A DNA stretch of 64,000 nt from Symsagittifera roscoffensis (GCF_963678635.1 NC_087071.1:34585680-34649679); one strand, 5' to 3'; shown: positions 1 to 12,469, counted from the first letter of the stretch. Made by a program: numbers and translations. Notes: generated by a model not told the origin, from the sequence alone.

Positions 1-225
1 AAATGCCAAAGAAAATGTTTTTAGGCATTTTTTGGAAAAATTTGACCGGAAAATTGCGTGTTTTTTGGCACGCACTCACCTTCAATTTAGTATATATTGG
101 CTCCGAAGAGACTTTAAGAGAAATTTTAATAATGGTCGACCAAAAAGAGATAAGAGATGTCATAAAAAGGTCCAAAGCGGAAACCCTTTGGGTGGCAATG
201 GGTTTTAATTCCCGTAAATCCGCCC
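1..225 (+). repeat. decayed hAT-type MITE fragment
   Basis: The block aligns by eye with the 3' half of the better-preserved element at 55426-55779: a TTTTTTGGC(A/G)CGC stretch, an (A/C)CCCTTTGGGT(G/C)GGCA(A/T)GGG stretch, then AAATCCGCCC near 217-225, which is the inner part of the terminal inverted repeat. The 5' half is cut by the window edge. An 81-codon reading frame across it is incidental. Confidence 0.6.
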
Positions 226-649
226 TTATTTTATTTAATTATTTGTAACAAGTTGACTATAATTTATTAATTTTTCGATTTATTTTTTTTTGTAAATAGT
301 TTTCTTTATAATTCACCAATTTTTAACAAAAACGATTTATAATTTTTGTGAGATTAAAATGAACATGAATATGAATCTGGTCCATTTAAAAATTTAATTT
401 ATGTTTTGTCTCAAGTTTTCCTATTTTGATCGTGAGGTGACAATTATTCGCTAGCGGCAATTGGTCGCAGGCGACAATTCGTAGCAATTAAAAAAGCCAC
501 AAACATTCTCAGAGCATTTTTCCATATCATTTTTTTTTTCACTCAAAATCAGGTACCACAAAAAATTTTGTACTGGAATGAATGATATATCAAATTTGTA
601 GAATTGAAAAAAAAAAACAATTCGCTTACACCTCACTTAATCTAGGACG

Positions 650-2340
650 TAATTCACGTAATCTAGGAGGGGGTATTTCAAATCTTTTTGTTACAGTAAG
701 ACACAATAAGACTAACGTTGGGAGTATGCTAGTGAGATTGGTTAGCCAACTCGGCAAATAGAAAGGTAAATAAAACACTGAGCTCAAAATAGTCCAAGCT
801 CTGAGGAACTAGTCGCAAACTGGTGAGACTCGGTACCTAGCAATAGGAATGACCCCAAAATTTAATATATGGAAGCCCTAGATGAGGAACGCTTAAGTTT
901 GAATCACCAGACCCTTAGACCCCTACTTCCGGTTTTATGGCCCGTGCAAATAAACCCCCCTTGATTTCGGGAACTAAGTTTTAACCCCTGGTGACCATAG
1001 GAAGCGGAAACTTGGGGTAATGAGTTTCGACCGAATTCAATGGTCCGACCGAAAACTAATAGCACTGCGGAAAATTACCCCTGGGATCGGAAATAGGCAA
1101 TTTGCGGAAAATAATGAGCAAGACATATTGACTTTATGGCGTTAACGTGTTGTAGCCCCAAGCCCCGGAAAAGGCGTCAAGCGAACAAACCCTCTCCGTC
1201 GGCTCCTTTCGGTGTTAATCGACATTCCCCGGAAAAGGCGATAATGAACCCTTGAAAAGTGATAACTCGAGGAGTATTAATCGGGTATGGATGGAACTTG
1301 GCAGGTGGGACCCCCATCCACCTCTGATTTCATTGATTTTGCTTGACCTCTGGTGATCCCGGGTTGACCCTTAAATGACCCTTGGAACTGTTACCCTCAG
1401 AATGGCTAGCAAATACACGAAAAAGTACCTAGTGACAGTGCTGATTCCCCATGAGTATCCTGGGTGGACGAGAATGGAACTCACTTATGAGTGAGATTCT
1501 AAGAAAAACTTAGATACGGGATCGGAAGAGTTAATAGAAAATTCTGTTTTTTTATAAAATAGTATAAAATGTTGAAATTAACAAGAAGGGGCTTATTAAA
1601 AATTGAGGTCAGCCATAGCTTGATTAATGGACTAGAAATAGATATTTGAAAGTGGTGCCGAAGTAGTCATTGAATTATTGGTGCTTAGGTGCAGAAGGAA
1701 TGGGAGCTATTTCATCAGAGTAATATGGGGGACAATATATTCTATTAGCTTCTGGGGGGTTGTTTTTTGGCTTGATCGGACCCCAGGAGGGGAACGGTTT
1801 TTCCCTAAGGGCTAGGCGCGATTCAAACTGGAATAGATCACAGGTCAGTTTTTTTGGACCTCCATGAGTAGAGACTTAGGCTGATTTGTGGGTTTCTTAC
1901 CTGTGGGGGGCAGAAACATGTGTGGGATAAACCAAATAAAGACCTTGGGATTGCTGCCATTTAAACGCGAACTTTAGCTGAGGTTCAGTTGCACAAAATA
2001 TTTACTTGAAGCGATCTGAAAAGCCACCGGGAGATCAGCCTTTAGAACTGGTGTACCTATGGGAACCTTTAGCTCACAGGACGTATGTGGAATGCACCGC
2101 AGTGAACGTCGGGACTTGTATGGGAGGGAGATATTTAATTATACAGAGGTACAAAAAGACATAACTGTGGGGCGATTGGTACGCGGCTTTAAGAACAGAG
2201 AAAATTTAACCAAAACCGAGAGAAGCTGGTAATTCCGATCGTAAGTTTTGAGAGATTAACACAACGTGCTTGTGTAGCCTGATTGTTAATCTGGGTACGG
2301 ATCGAAGTGCGAATCTATTCTAGAAGCTGGAGAAAAGGGT
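650..2340. other. GC-richer anonymous island, no gene recognised
   Basis: Base composition shifts to about 45% G+C between strongly AT-rich flanks. I see no reading frame above about 60 codons, no splice-flanked exon and no known RNA. A CCCCGGAAAAGGCG motif occurs twice (near 1160 and 1226). It may be an old inserted element or a degenerate transcribed copy; its identity is unresolved. Confidence 0.4.
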
Positions 2341-3551
2341 TAGTTCTAGAGATTGAATTCGTGGGTTGCTTAACAATATAACAATATAAAAGCTTTTTCA
2401 GCGTTGACTCCAAAAGCATTGAAAAAAATTTTTTCCAAAAAAAATTACCCGGTTTTGAGAAAAACCGATTTGAAGTATTTCGAGCCAGTAAGACAAACGA
2501 ACTGTAACAGTAGCCCATTTATGCTTAATTTAAGCTGTGAGAACAGGTATTTTGTTGAGTTTTTTGAGCCGCATTTAAAGAATTAAAAGGGTAGAGAATT
2601 CAAAAAAATTTCTGCAAAAAACAGTGTAGCTCATTTTGCTTATTTTACAATGCCTGCTGAATATGCCTATTTTCCCAGCAAGCAAAAAACGACTTTAATT
2701 TGAAAAAAAATGTAGTATTTTTTAAAAACTATGGTCGGAAATTTTTTAAAGACCATGGTCGGAACATTTTGTGCTACTTGCACAGTAATCGGCGATGCTT
2801 GTTTTAAAATGCAACGAATTGTCCATTGAGGCTAATTGTCACCTGAGACGAACTGTCGCCGTGTCATATGAAATGCACTGCACGTTTAGAAACCCCGGCA
2901 ACAACTTGATCACCCTGGAGCTCTCTTCGTGTGAAATCCTGCCAAAGCTGGCGAAATGTTTGTCAAAATGAGCAGCATGTATTTTGCAATACGTCATTAC
3001 AGACTAGCTATCCTTAGCTCTTTCGTTTTTTAATTCAAAAAATCAGATTTATTCTTCAGCAATCATTTTGATATTTCGGTTTTTGTGAAAAAAAGGAAAT
3101 GTTTTTGTAGTAAAAAGATCACTTGAGGGTTACTGGACAAAAAGCTGAGCTAGAAGAAAACACACATTCAGCTTTAGTTTTCCTAATTGTTCAGTAAATA
3201 TCCTCAAAAAAGCATTAAAGCCAATTTCCAACTAAATTATTCTTTACTCCATTAGTGCTTCTTAATGAACGGTTTTTCTCTTGTACCCGTTGTTTTATTT
3301 GGAGGTTCTTGAATAATTTTCAGTATCTGTATCATAATAATATTGAGTATCATCACCCAGTTTGAACAAAAGTTCCATATCTTAGAACTGTTCGTATCAA
3401 TATTTAACAACTTCTTACAACATCGGTTCTAAAAACGTGGCAAGAATAAAACAACAAGAAAAAAATGCAAGAACAGAAATTTTTAAAAAAAAACAATTTG
3501 ATATTTTTCCAACTTTTTAGTCAACAAGGAACACTAGATAGAAAAAAACAA
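2341..3551. other. AT-rich interval without recognisable gene
   Basis: Only short shadow frames are present. Two ATGGTCGGAA motifs (2732 and 2755) match the ends of a dispersed element family seen at 15668, 27858 and 63840, so transposon ends are likely here, but no complete element can be delimited. Confidence 0.5.
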
Positions 3552-3691
3552 CTTGTATATAATCTTACGACTTGCTGTAGTTGCAAATTTGAGTACCAAA
3601 AAACTTACCATTTGAAGGTTTGAGGTTTCAAATGCTAAGTTTTTTGGTGCTCAAATTTGCAACTACAACAAGTCGTAAGATTATATACAAG
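3552..3691. repeat. 140-bp hairpin (inverted repeat, MITE-like)
   Basis: The left arm, from 3552 (CTTGTATATAATCTTACGAC), and the right arm, ending at 3691, are reverse complements over about 55 bp with one or two mismatches. They flank a loop of about 28 bases near 3608-3636. The size and symmetry suit a small foldback or MITE. I found no coding potential and no clear target duplication. Confidence 0.75.
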
Positions 3692-3719
3692 GTGTTCCAT
3701 ATATAACATTTTGTGGGAA

Positions 3720-3835
3720 AACCTGTAACCTATCTTAATGCATGAGAAAGTTGTTTGCCTATCTTATGGCATAGATCACCTATCACCTTAATACACATCG
3801 ATCACATAGATCTTCTTAACATAGATCATCTTAAG
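3720..3835. repeat. short degenerate tandem motif (CATAGATCA/ATCTTA)
   Basis: CATAGATCA and TATCTTA/CATCTTA words recur several times in about 115 bp. Spacing is irregular, consistent with a decayed minisatellite. Confidence 0.45.
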
Positions 3836-5325
3836 ACCATCGGATGTTTATAACCATGGATTGCTCGCCCCCGAGCAATTTCTAGCCGACATATACTATT
3901 CCAATCGAAGAATCTGGTACTAACACTCGCTGGTTTTTGGGAAGAGTTTGAAAAGCGAAGCACCTTGAAAAATCGTGGGCCCAATAAAATCCATCCAAAG
4001 TTATATGAATTGATTGCAACTCTTGCGGGTTTTCTTGAACACATAGAAAACGGGCTTGTTACTTGAGGATTGCAAACATACTTGACATGTTGCGAACACA
4101 AAAATGAAAAGTCACTAGTGGGTGCTTACGAGCCAATCAACCTAAGCGAATCCGTTATAAAAACACAATTAAAGTTTGTTGTAATTTTGACATTGAAAAG
4201 TCACTGAAAAAAAATTAAAACTTTTTTTAGGAAATTTTTGTTCAAAATTTTTGCGTGACCACAACCAAAAAATAATCTAGAAATGATTTTTTCCATAGTT
4301 TTTGTATAAAAACCAAGAATATGAAATTTAGTATTGCATATTATATAATGAATTTGTAAAAAAAAGTGAAAACTTATATTACATATTATAGTAAAACCTA
4401 AGAAACCTATAAAACTTCTGCGCAATGTTCAACACTGTCACTTTGTATTTGTCCGTCTTAGGCCACAATGAGCGGCTCAAATCAATGATTTGATTGCTAA
4501 TGAAAAAAAAACACCTTATTTGTCGCAAGACTATCTTTCGTTTTTGAAACACTGGTTGACCATTGCGAGGCCAAACTGTGTATTTTGTTAAATGCGAACG
4601 GATTTCGCAATAACCTGAAAAGCGCTTTCAAACTGAAATTTTGTTCTAGCTAGAACTGATTTCGTTCAGCGTAATAAGCAAAATGGCAGAAGGAAGAGCC
4701 ATTTCTCATTGGTTATTTGACCCGGGCTACTGACATTTTGTTATAACGTGAACAAATGATGAAAGCTTTGGTTAAGAAGAATTAAAACCTCTTCAGGCCG
4801 TCTGTGGACGTTGAAACTGTACAAGGTTGAAACTTTTTTGGTGCGATTTGAACAAAAATGCAAAAACGTACTTGAATTATTATGATTGGAGTTCATGGCA
4901 TTCAAAATTTTTTACAGATTATAAGTATAAAAATGTCAGATCATTGAAACGACAGCGGTGAAGAACCAAATAATGGCTGTGTCCTGCTGGTTAAAAGAAA
5001 TATAAAGTGTTTATAGACATCCAAAATTGTTGATGAGCTTGCTTGTGCTTTCAAAGTTTCACTTTTTACTGTGATGGATAATACATATTTAAAAATACGA
5101 ATCTATAACGTGCATGGTCGGAACGTTCAATAAAAAAACAAAAATCCTAGTTTAAAATTGCTCACTCTACAACCTTGTTTGGAGTTACAAAGAAACTCAG
5201 TGTCAAACAAACTTGCTTGTTTGTTGACTAGCATAACAATTCAATTACTGATGTATATTCAATCTAAATAACGGGGGAAAATTTCAACCAAAAGCAAATT
5301 TCATAAACGCTTTAATAAAAATCAT
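3836..5325. other. non-coding interval, no gene supported
   Basis: A 91-codon minus-strand frame at 3826-4101 lies in a slightly GC-richer patch but has no splice context and no recognised motif. The plus strand of the same patch shows stop-riddled frames that could be an old retroelement. A CATGGTCGGAACG transposon-end motif is at 5113. Nothing else stands out. Confidence 0.4.
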
Positions 5326-5384
5326 TATGGCAATGATTTCCAAACTACTTTCAATTTATCTTCAGCTTTTTTTTTTGTAACGGG

Positions 5385-5993
5385 GCAGATATTATTGTAT
5401 ATCCTACGGTTCGACCAAATTGGACTTCAACGACATTTTTAATTCCAACTCAAACGCCCGACAGAAGTGTTTGGCCCGTCTGCAGCAAACAAAGCAAATT
5501 TTATTGTCTTTATGCTTATGAAGTTGATGAGAATACTGACAAACCAGCACTTGAAATGGGTGTATCTAATTATGGAGTGCAACCTCTTTTTCAAATGGAG
5601 TCTTATACAAAACTCTCAGTCCTCATAAGAAGCGCTTTAAGTGCCGCAGAAAAAGTTTTTCTGCCAATATATCAGAAGCAAAATTTTTTCGTAGAGTATG
5701 ACGGATGTTGCGTTGGGCAGTACAACACTTATTATCGATATGGTTTACAGACCCTAAAATTCACACCAGAATTTTACGCAGACAAAATGACGGACTTTTC
5801 GGAAGACAATAAAATATTGAACCTAATTCATTCTTTTCTTTTGGAGAATTGTGATACCAACATTGTAACTAAATTGGGCTTTGGTGAAGGAAGGTTGGTC
5901 AGAAATCAATATAAAAGCGGGCTCTCTTCTCATAGATCAGGTGGGGTGTTTTCTCTTGTAGGGACCAAATTCACAAAAATTTTATCAAGATAA
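5385..5993 (+). pseudogene. secreted-protein family copy A, exon 1 (partial or decaying)
   Basis: An open frame runs from 5385 to the stop at 5991-5993 and aligns codon by codon with the better copy at 21556-22236. Shared motifs are ADIIVYPTV, WPVC.KQS.FYCL.AYE, LSAAEKVFLP, CC.GQY..YYRYGLQ and NIVTK.GFG. The signal-peptide region (ATG at 5335 onward) is out of frame with the rest because of a T-run at about 5368-5377, so this copy is probably damaged at its start. A conserved donor-like G|GTCAGA lies near 5899 after the GFGEGRL codons, and the 70 bases beyond it end in a pyrimidine tract plus TAG|GG, so coding may stop there. I do not recognise the family. Confidence 0.6.
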
Positions 5994-6275
5994 AATGAAT
6001 GTTCAAGTTCGGTTCCAATAGAAAAAGATGGTTGACAGTTTTTCATTTGGCTATTTGCTTGTGAAATGACTACCAAACTTAGTTCACCTGTTAGCGCTCA
6101 CTAAAAATGTCGTAACATGTACTATCGAAAATTATTGTCCTAGTTTTTCGCAAATCTAACTCAAGAGTTTTCTTTGTAAAAGTAACTGTTTTGCTGTATT
6201 ATGGTTAAGTTATGTAGATTTGGTTTTTGGTTTTGCACTTCAAATTAGCAGATAGGTCAATTTGGCCGTTAACAG

Positions 6276-6444
6276 AAAACGCCTAATAGATGTGCCATAT
6301 CGTATTAAAATTGGCAACATATGGAGCCCAGATATCCCGTATGAAAACCCAGGGGATTTTCTGACTTTCAAATGGTTCAAAAATAAAATCATGTGTCAGG
6401 CTCAGCCTTGGATATGTGGACACACCAACTCCAAAAAAATATGA
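6276..6444 (+). CDS. secreted-protein family copy A, exon 2
   Basis: After an AACAG acceptor-like site the frame encodes a 55-residue segment containing VPYRIKIGN.WSPDIPYENP, a TFKWFK stretch and MCQ.QPWIC. It is nearly identical in protein to 22842-23001, with differences spread over both loci, which suggests constraint on protein. The exon begins one base before a codon. That phase does not match the obvious exon 1 donor (phase 0), so either the donor is elsewhere or this is an alternative terminal exon. Function unknown. Confidence 0.5.
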
Positions 6445-6652
6445 AAAGCAGGGATTGAATTCATTCGAAGAAAGTCGTCATCAACTATTCTCCGTGACGG
6501 AAACACCTTAAAAGAAATTAGGAAGTTAATTTAAACTTGAATCTGAAAAAAAAACTTTTTGACATGTTGCTCATTTCTAGATCTCTTTGGTTTTAGAATT
6601 ACTATGACACTGAATTTTAATTTAATTTGAATTTTTATAAACTTCATTAACG

Positions 6653-7130
6653 CGGCGGATATCTTTGTGTACCTTTTGGTGAGACAAAATTGGAATTCAA
6701 CGACAAATTGATTTACAACTGAAGCGCCCATCAAAAAATTTTGGCCTTTCTGCGGCAAATAAACAGGTAATTATCTTTCTGCTTATGAAACAGATGAATA
6801 TATTGAAGAACCAGAAGTTGCGATGAATGTGTTAACTATGGCGATCACATTAAATGATCACACGCTATTTTGCTTTATATACATACAAGGCTTTTCGTGT
6901 CACAGATCAGTTCAATTTTTACCGACCTTAAAAACTACTACAGTTTTTCAAACTTATTGATTTTTTTTTCGAAAAGTATAAAATATTGAGGTTTATTTCA
7001 TTATTTTTTTGAACAATTTTGATATCAACATTGTTACTACTTTGGGTTTTGACAAAAACAGGCTGGTCTGACATTTACCATAAAAGCGGTCTTCTTTTAT
7101 CAAAAGTGGGTGCTTTTTCTTGCAGGGCCC
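6653..7130 (+). pseudogene. secreted-protein family copy B, exon 1 relic
   Basis: This is a third, heavily decayed copy of exon 1, tandem to copy A. Recognisable points are GCGGATATCTTTGTGTA near 6653, WPFCGK-like codons near 6743, an AYETDEY equivalent near 6780, a GATATCAACATTGTTACTA block near 7020 and the GTCTGA...TTTTTCTTGCAGGG tail near 7066-7127. Deletions and stops remove any usable frame. Confidence 0.7.
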
Positions 7131-7317
7131 AAATAGGGCCCAAATATTGGCCAAAAAATTTTTCGGAGTTTTTTCAATTTACGCGTAAATGATGCCATAT
7201 TTGATTGCAGTTTAAACCATCCAAAGGAAACCTGAAAAGGGTGAGCGTTTTTTTTAGTTTTTTGTTTTGCAGAAGTAATGTTTAGTTTGCTGTTTCTGAT
7301 TAGGAAAATATTTCTTT

Positions 7318-7480
7318 TTAGACCATCGAAAACAAAATACCCAATAAGCGTTCCATATGGCAATAAAGCTAGCAATTATAGAGCTCGTTATCCTTTCTAA
7401 AAACCCAAGGTATTTTCTGACTTTTAAATGGTTAAAAAATTCGAATGCTAGAATATGCCTTAGATATAAGAAAAAAAACA
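7318..7480 (+). pseudogene. secreted-protein family copy B, exon 2 relic
   Basis: The order of words (AAAATACCCAATAAGCGTTCC, AAAACCCAAGG, TTTTCTGACTTT.AAATGGTT.AAAAA) follows exon 2 at 6276-6444 and 22842-23001. The central part is rearranged and the conserved QPWIC codons are gone. Together with 6653-7130 it shows a tandem duplication of the exon 1-2 block. Confidence 0.6.
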
Positions 7481-7891
7481 ATATAAAAATGTTTAGAAAC
7501 ATGGAGCTGTTTCTTTCGAAAAAAACCATCATAAAATGTGATAACTGATCCAGCACTGTGACGAAAACATCTAAGAAAAATTTATTGAAATTGATGTTTG
7601 AAAATAGCAAAGAAATCCCCCCATTTGCTTAACTTTTGACCTGCTGGGCCGCTGAAATAAGTTCGCCGCTGATTTTTTTTATAAATGTGTCTTTTATATT
7701 AAAAACTCAACGTGTAATAAAATTATCCGGGACAATGGGCGGAAAGCGGTCCTTTCAAAAATGAGACTCACAACTCAGAATTTACCAGTCATCAAAAAAG
7801 TGCTTTGGTTTCTTTTAAATGTTTTCTTATCATTGAAAATCGTATGACATATATAAATTATTTGTAAATTGCATTATTTTAACGAATTCAG

Positions 7892-8071
7892 GCGTCGGCA
7901 ATCATCTGTGGCTTTAAAGACTCATTATATGGTGCAATTTATGGTTGCACTTGCTAGCCGATCCAGTGGTTGAGTAAGTCCAAGCCGGGTAAAATAAAAA
8001 CAGTCGTAATGAGACATCTTCGATATGTTCAGCCTCTCACTGAGAACCACCATTGTGCTGAAAAGGACTGA
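7892..8071 (+). pseudogene. secreted-protein family copy A/B, exon 3, one internal stop
   Basis: After AATTCAG the sequence reads SAIICG..DSLYGAIYGCTC in the frame that matches SAIFFCIYETIYGATYGCTF at 23415-23594. Both copies are exactly 180 bases long and finish with GAC TGA. This copy is open except for a TAG 22 codons in (near 7955). Equal length, shared stop and protein-level similarity argue that this is the true 3' coding exon. The internal stop suggests the 5-8 kb locus is dead or expresses a shorter product. Confidence 0.55.
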
Positions 8072-8237
8072 CATAAGCAGTTTTTAGTTTTTTCAAATTT
8101 TTTTAAAACGAAGTCGTATCCTTGAAAACAAATTTCTATCAACATACATATGTCGACTGTTTTTATTATTTTGTTATATATCAGCTTACTTAAAAACTTT
8201 AACTTTGAAAATTGTATAAAATTTTTTAAAAAATCAA

Positions 8238-8372
8238 CTGGCAGCCATTTCTCTGACACCGTGTGTAGCTTTTTTTTCTCAACCAGCAAAATTCTGCAGA
8301 GAGCCTCCACTGGTCTTGCAACACTCATCGGATGAGCCAACCGATGAGCCAACCATGCTGCTTGGCAGCAAA
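8238..8372. other. conserved anonymous block downstream of exon 3 (copy 1)
   Basis: About 135 bp match 23823-23968, including GCCATTTCTCTGACAC, TTGCAACACTC and ACCATGCTGCTTG. The block is GC-richer than its surroundings and sits about 170 bp after the exon 3 stop in both loci. No frame stays open in both copies, so it looks like a duplicated UTR, RNA gene or regulatory segment rather than protein. Confidence 0.5.
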
Positions 8373-9442
8373 GTTTTTATGAGGCAAATTGCATGCATAC
8401 AGCCAGCACTACATTAAGGGTAGTAGTTTTGGTGAAGCTGGTAAAATTGATTTAAAAGATTTAGATTTGACTCAAAACAAAACACTGGGTTCGATTTTTC
8501 ATCGCGTGACGCAAACTCCTCAAACCATCCTTAAGCACATCATCACATTTTTTCTGCTCAAAAAAACTAAAGTCAAGAAATCGGTAGAATTTTTTTCTTC
8601 AAAAAAAATGATATAATAAGAAAGATTTAAGAAGCCGTTCCTGGAGTAGCTCTATCAAGTGCATATTTTAAGATTTTTGAACTGCTCAACATAAGTTTAA
8701 TTACGCTAAGTTAATTTGATACTCATTATACCGATAAAATTTAAACTACTTCATACACAAACAATCTCATATTTGTAATTTCAAAAACTAAATTTGAAAT
8801 AACATCAAAATTTTAATTTCTAGAGGGTTTACTAGAGGAGTTACTAGAAGTTACTTGATAGGTTTTCTTTCAATTCACTTGAATTAACATGAGTTCAAAG
8901 TTTTTCTTTCATCAAAACTTTACAAAAAAATCACCATCTAAGCAATTGCCCATCAAAAAATAGTTTATGCTGTCTAAATTTTATTGCCACCTGCTCTCTG
9001 ATAAACTGATTAAAAAATTCGTAATAGTTCATTGGTCTTTTTTAATTAAGATTTTGTCATAAGCAAGGACACAAATTATTGAAGTGAGTTTTGATTTTAA
9101 ATCTTAATTTAGCGTTTCCTTGCTTTTTTAACGAACTTTTTCATGCCTTTGAGTTTAAACTTTTGAAATGCAGCTTCACATCTATGATTAATTTTTTTCA
9201 GATCTTCCAAAAAACGTCCTGCATACTCATTTTTAGCATCAAAAAGAGCATAAGACATTGTTTCAAAATATAGACAAAAAACTTCAAACCTGAGCATTTT
9301 CTCAGATTGAAAACTCAGTATTGAAACAATAAGAACTGTTCGAACATATTGTTGAATCACAGACTTCTTTGCATTGAAAACAGCCTTAAGTTGAAAATTA
9401 GTAGTAAATGCTTAAGAGTTTCTGAAATGACTGAAAACAAAA
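8373..9442. other. AT-rich non-coding interval before the gap
   Basis: Only short frames on both strands, none supported by splice sites or motifs. Poly-A and poly-T runs and simple AT-rich sequence dominate. Confidence 0.5.
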
Positions 9443-9642
9443 NNNNNNNNNNNNNNNNNNNNNNNNNNNNNNNNNNNNNNNNNNNNNNNNNNNNNNNNNN
9501 NNNNNNNNNNNNNNNNNNNNNNNNNNNNNNNNNNNNNNNNNNNNNNNNNNNNNNNNNNNNNNNNNNNNNNNNNNNNNNNNNNNNNNNNNNNNNNNNNNNN
9601 NNNNNNNNNNNNNNNNNNNNNNNNNNNNNNNNNNNNNNNNNN
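9443..9642. other. assembly gap (200 N)
   Basis: Exactly 200 consecutive Ns, the usual placeholder for a scaffold join of unknown length. A reading frame that appears to cross it is an artefact. Confidence 0.99.
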
Positions 9643-10600
9643 ATACGCTTGTTACACTCCTCTTACCCTCACTTCATTAATGTTTTTGTTAATCAATTTG
9701 CAAAATATTGGAGTCAATTTTTTTGCTCAATAACATCTATTTTTTAAGTAATTTAATGTTCATAATATATAATTTCTTAAAATTTATTGCTGCATCGGCC
9801 GTTTTAATTTTAATTTACTTAATTGTTGAGTTTTTTTTCTAAAAAAAACTAACTAGATCTACTAAAATTTGTGCGTTTTTCTTCTAGTTCATATGACATT
9901 GGCCCCGCAAAGTCCAACTTCATGTCCTCATGTCCTCGTTGGATTCTAGTACTTTTTTTCCAACTAAATTGATGTGTTTTTTTTGTAATTGCTTCCAGTT
10001 TCATACATTTTACTCATAGCTAAGATCGCACGATAAACGCCAGAGAACCGGGCGAGCTAGGTGCACATATCAAACAGACGATATTTTAAGTGGGTTCGGA
10101 TTTCTACACGCTCACCAACTACCAGCCACTCTGGAACACTCAATCGGATTCTGATATTGTATAAATATGTAGATTCCGTACGAACGTTTTATGGCCTCAA
10201 TTATTTGTCTCTAGGAGCAGCCGCTTCAAAAACTCTATGCCACAAAACTTTGTGTAGTTTTTGACTGTATAGAGGTGTGTCGTCATCTTCTGTCACGGTG
10301 TTCGAATTTTTTTGCTTTGTGGTGTCTCGCTTGGTGAGCCTCCTCCGGGTATTCCTGCGTGTTCCTCTCAATGTTCACCTCATGTTCAATTGTTGTGATG
10401 TCCATTGTCATAGTGATTAAATTAGTTCACAGTCTATTTCAGTTCCATTCTATTTGTTGCAATCTAGTTAATCTATCTGTCTGGCGCTAACTGGTATTTA
10501 ACCTTCGGAGTTGTCTGTCACCTTAGGATGACATCTATTTTATTGTCTCCGACTAATTTTCTGTATTACAGTTCTCAACTTTCTGTCTTAATTTAACCTA
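9643..10600. other. non-coding interval, possible 3' part of the gypsy wreck
   Basis: No supported frame. Its position just beyond the 3' end of the minus-strand gypsy remnant makes an eroded LTR possible here, but no repeat partner was found at the other end of that remnant. Confidence 0.35.
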
Positions 10601-11438
10601 TCGAAATTTGTTTCTTCACACCATGTTTCTTGTGTTACTCTATCGTTCGCGTCGCGGCTGCGGATGCACGTGTGTTAGTCTGAGCTCTGTCATTAATCGA
10701 TTTTCCATTCGCCTGTCGACATGTTTTTCCGTGCGCCGTCTACTTAAAATGGTTTTTTTGTTTGTATTTTTTTCTCTGTGGGTGCTTTTTCCTTTTTGGA
10801 TCCACCTTTCACGTTTAACCCAGGTGAATGTTTCTTCTGAGTTTCTTGGCATTATCTTAAAATGGTCGGTGGTTTATGCATATGTCTTACCATGCAGTTA
10901 GTTTTTGAAGTTTTTTTACCGACTCAACAACAATTAATAGATTCAACCTATTCATAGAGTACTTTTCTTCTTACGAATTTAAGAGACTTGATGCATAAAA
11001 AACTGCCATTCAACTTTCGACGTCGAATTGCTCCAAGACCAATCTGAAGCAACCTGTTGAAATGTTTCATAAAATTCTGATTTCCAAGTTTTGGTCGAAC
11101 CGTCCAAATTTTGTGTTCTTTACTGCTAGTTTCTTAATTTTTTTTATATGTTTGTCATGTATCTATTCCAACAGAAAGCTAATCTTTTCCACTGTTTTAG
11201 ATGAGATGATTAAACGATCGCATAGAGTTTTTTAATTGTTGAGTTTTTTCTGCAACTTGAGTTTTTTTTGTTTCATTCAGTTTTTTCATCAATGTCCTAA
11301 CCCTTCAGCATTTATGTTGAACCCTAAACACTCCTCTAGTTTGGCTAACATATGGCGAACACTTTTGGTTCTAACTTATCGATTACGAACTGTAGCGCTT
11401 TTTGGTTTTCTGTTTTTTTTTAGTTTTTCTGTGCACGA

Positions 11439-11920
11439 TTAATATGTCCAAAAAGGCAAAAATGCCCCTACAATTTGAATCCCTAAAAATCCTATTTGAA
11501 CTTGATAAGCTTCTGTAGCTTGTCCGCCTACCAAATTAAACTTGCACTGCTCTGTGGTTTTTTTCCGCAGTAGGATTTGTGGGTATGTATATCTTAAGTT
11601 CAAACTCGAAAAAAAAATTTCTGCTTCAACTGCGTAAATGATTGCCTGATCGACAGTGTCTAATAGTGATTCGATGCATGGTAATTGATATTTGATATTG
11701 TCTATTTCAATTTTTATCTTTTTTGAGTTCAAAGCTAACTTGATGTATCAGTCTTTTTTAACTGTAATATCAATTGGCCTGATAAATTGTCTTCCGCTGA
11801 CTTGTTCATAATCGATGAGTGTGTTGACTTCTCATTCTTGAAGTCTTGTTGGTCTTGCCTCGATTTTTGTTGTACAGCTTTTTAATTTCTTCAAATCCGG
11901 ATTATTACCAAATGGATGTT
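11439..11920 (-). pseudogene. gypsy reverse transcriptase N-terminal part
   Basis: The minus strand reads through fingers and early palm codons: RPIDITVKKD and IKLALNSKKI, then K(Y)Q.P.IESLLDTV, IFFSSLNLRYTYPQI, EQCKFNLVGG and TEAYQVQIGFLG. This is the order of Ty3/gypsy RT (first catalytic Asp region replaced by LNLRY). Stops separate the segments. A further scrap with an LEECLGFNIN.EG reading follows near 11300-11400. It is a dead copy. Confidence 0.75.
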
Positions 11921-12469
11921 TTTTACACCTCTCATTTTTTGTGCATTGAACTTGGTAGTGTTCGTTCACCTAATTGGCGATGAATGGGATATGTTTTTTT
12001 CGCATTTTGATGTTTTTTTCACCATTTGGTGTTTAAGTTTCGGTTGTTGTAGTCCCATATCAGTTTTTGGTAACAAATGCCGACAGAAATATCCATGTTC
12101 TACATTCAAGGGGTACAATCAGTCTGCGCAATGGTTCAATATGCTTACCTTTATAACAGAGTAAGTTTTATGGTAGTTTTGAATCTTGCTGCCACATGTT
12201 CATTAAAGTTAGAAATTGGTCTTTCTGAATGTGATGATCCAATGAGCGATACTTCCTCCCCTGTTGTCTTCAGTTTCGCCATATGCTCGCTCAGAACTTC
12301 TTCTTTGAGTCAGCCACTTTTTCTTATCGATTCCTTCCTTAGTTTCTATGAGCGTGTTATTATTGGTTGTGAACTCCGCGAATGCAACTGGTTCTAAATT
12401 ATTATCAAGTTTTTTTCGATATTTGTCGTTCCTTTTCTCGCTTGGGTCATTCACACATAGTTTACGAAT

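Noticed and set aside
650-2340. Ribosomal RNA gene
   Set aside because: Despite the higher GC, none of the universal 18S or 28S words was seen.
9349-9747. 132-codon plus-strand frame
   Set aside because: Half of it is Ns from the assembly gap.
10608-10901. 97-codon plus-strand hydrophobic frame
   Set aside because: The opposite strand of the same DNA reads as a Lys/Arg-rich tail in line with the gypsy remnant, and the hydrophobic frame is its shadow.
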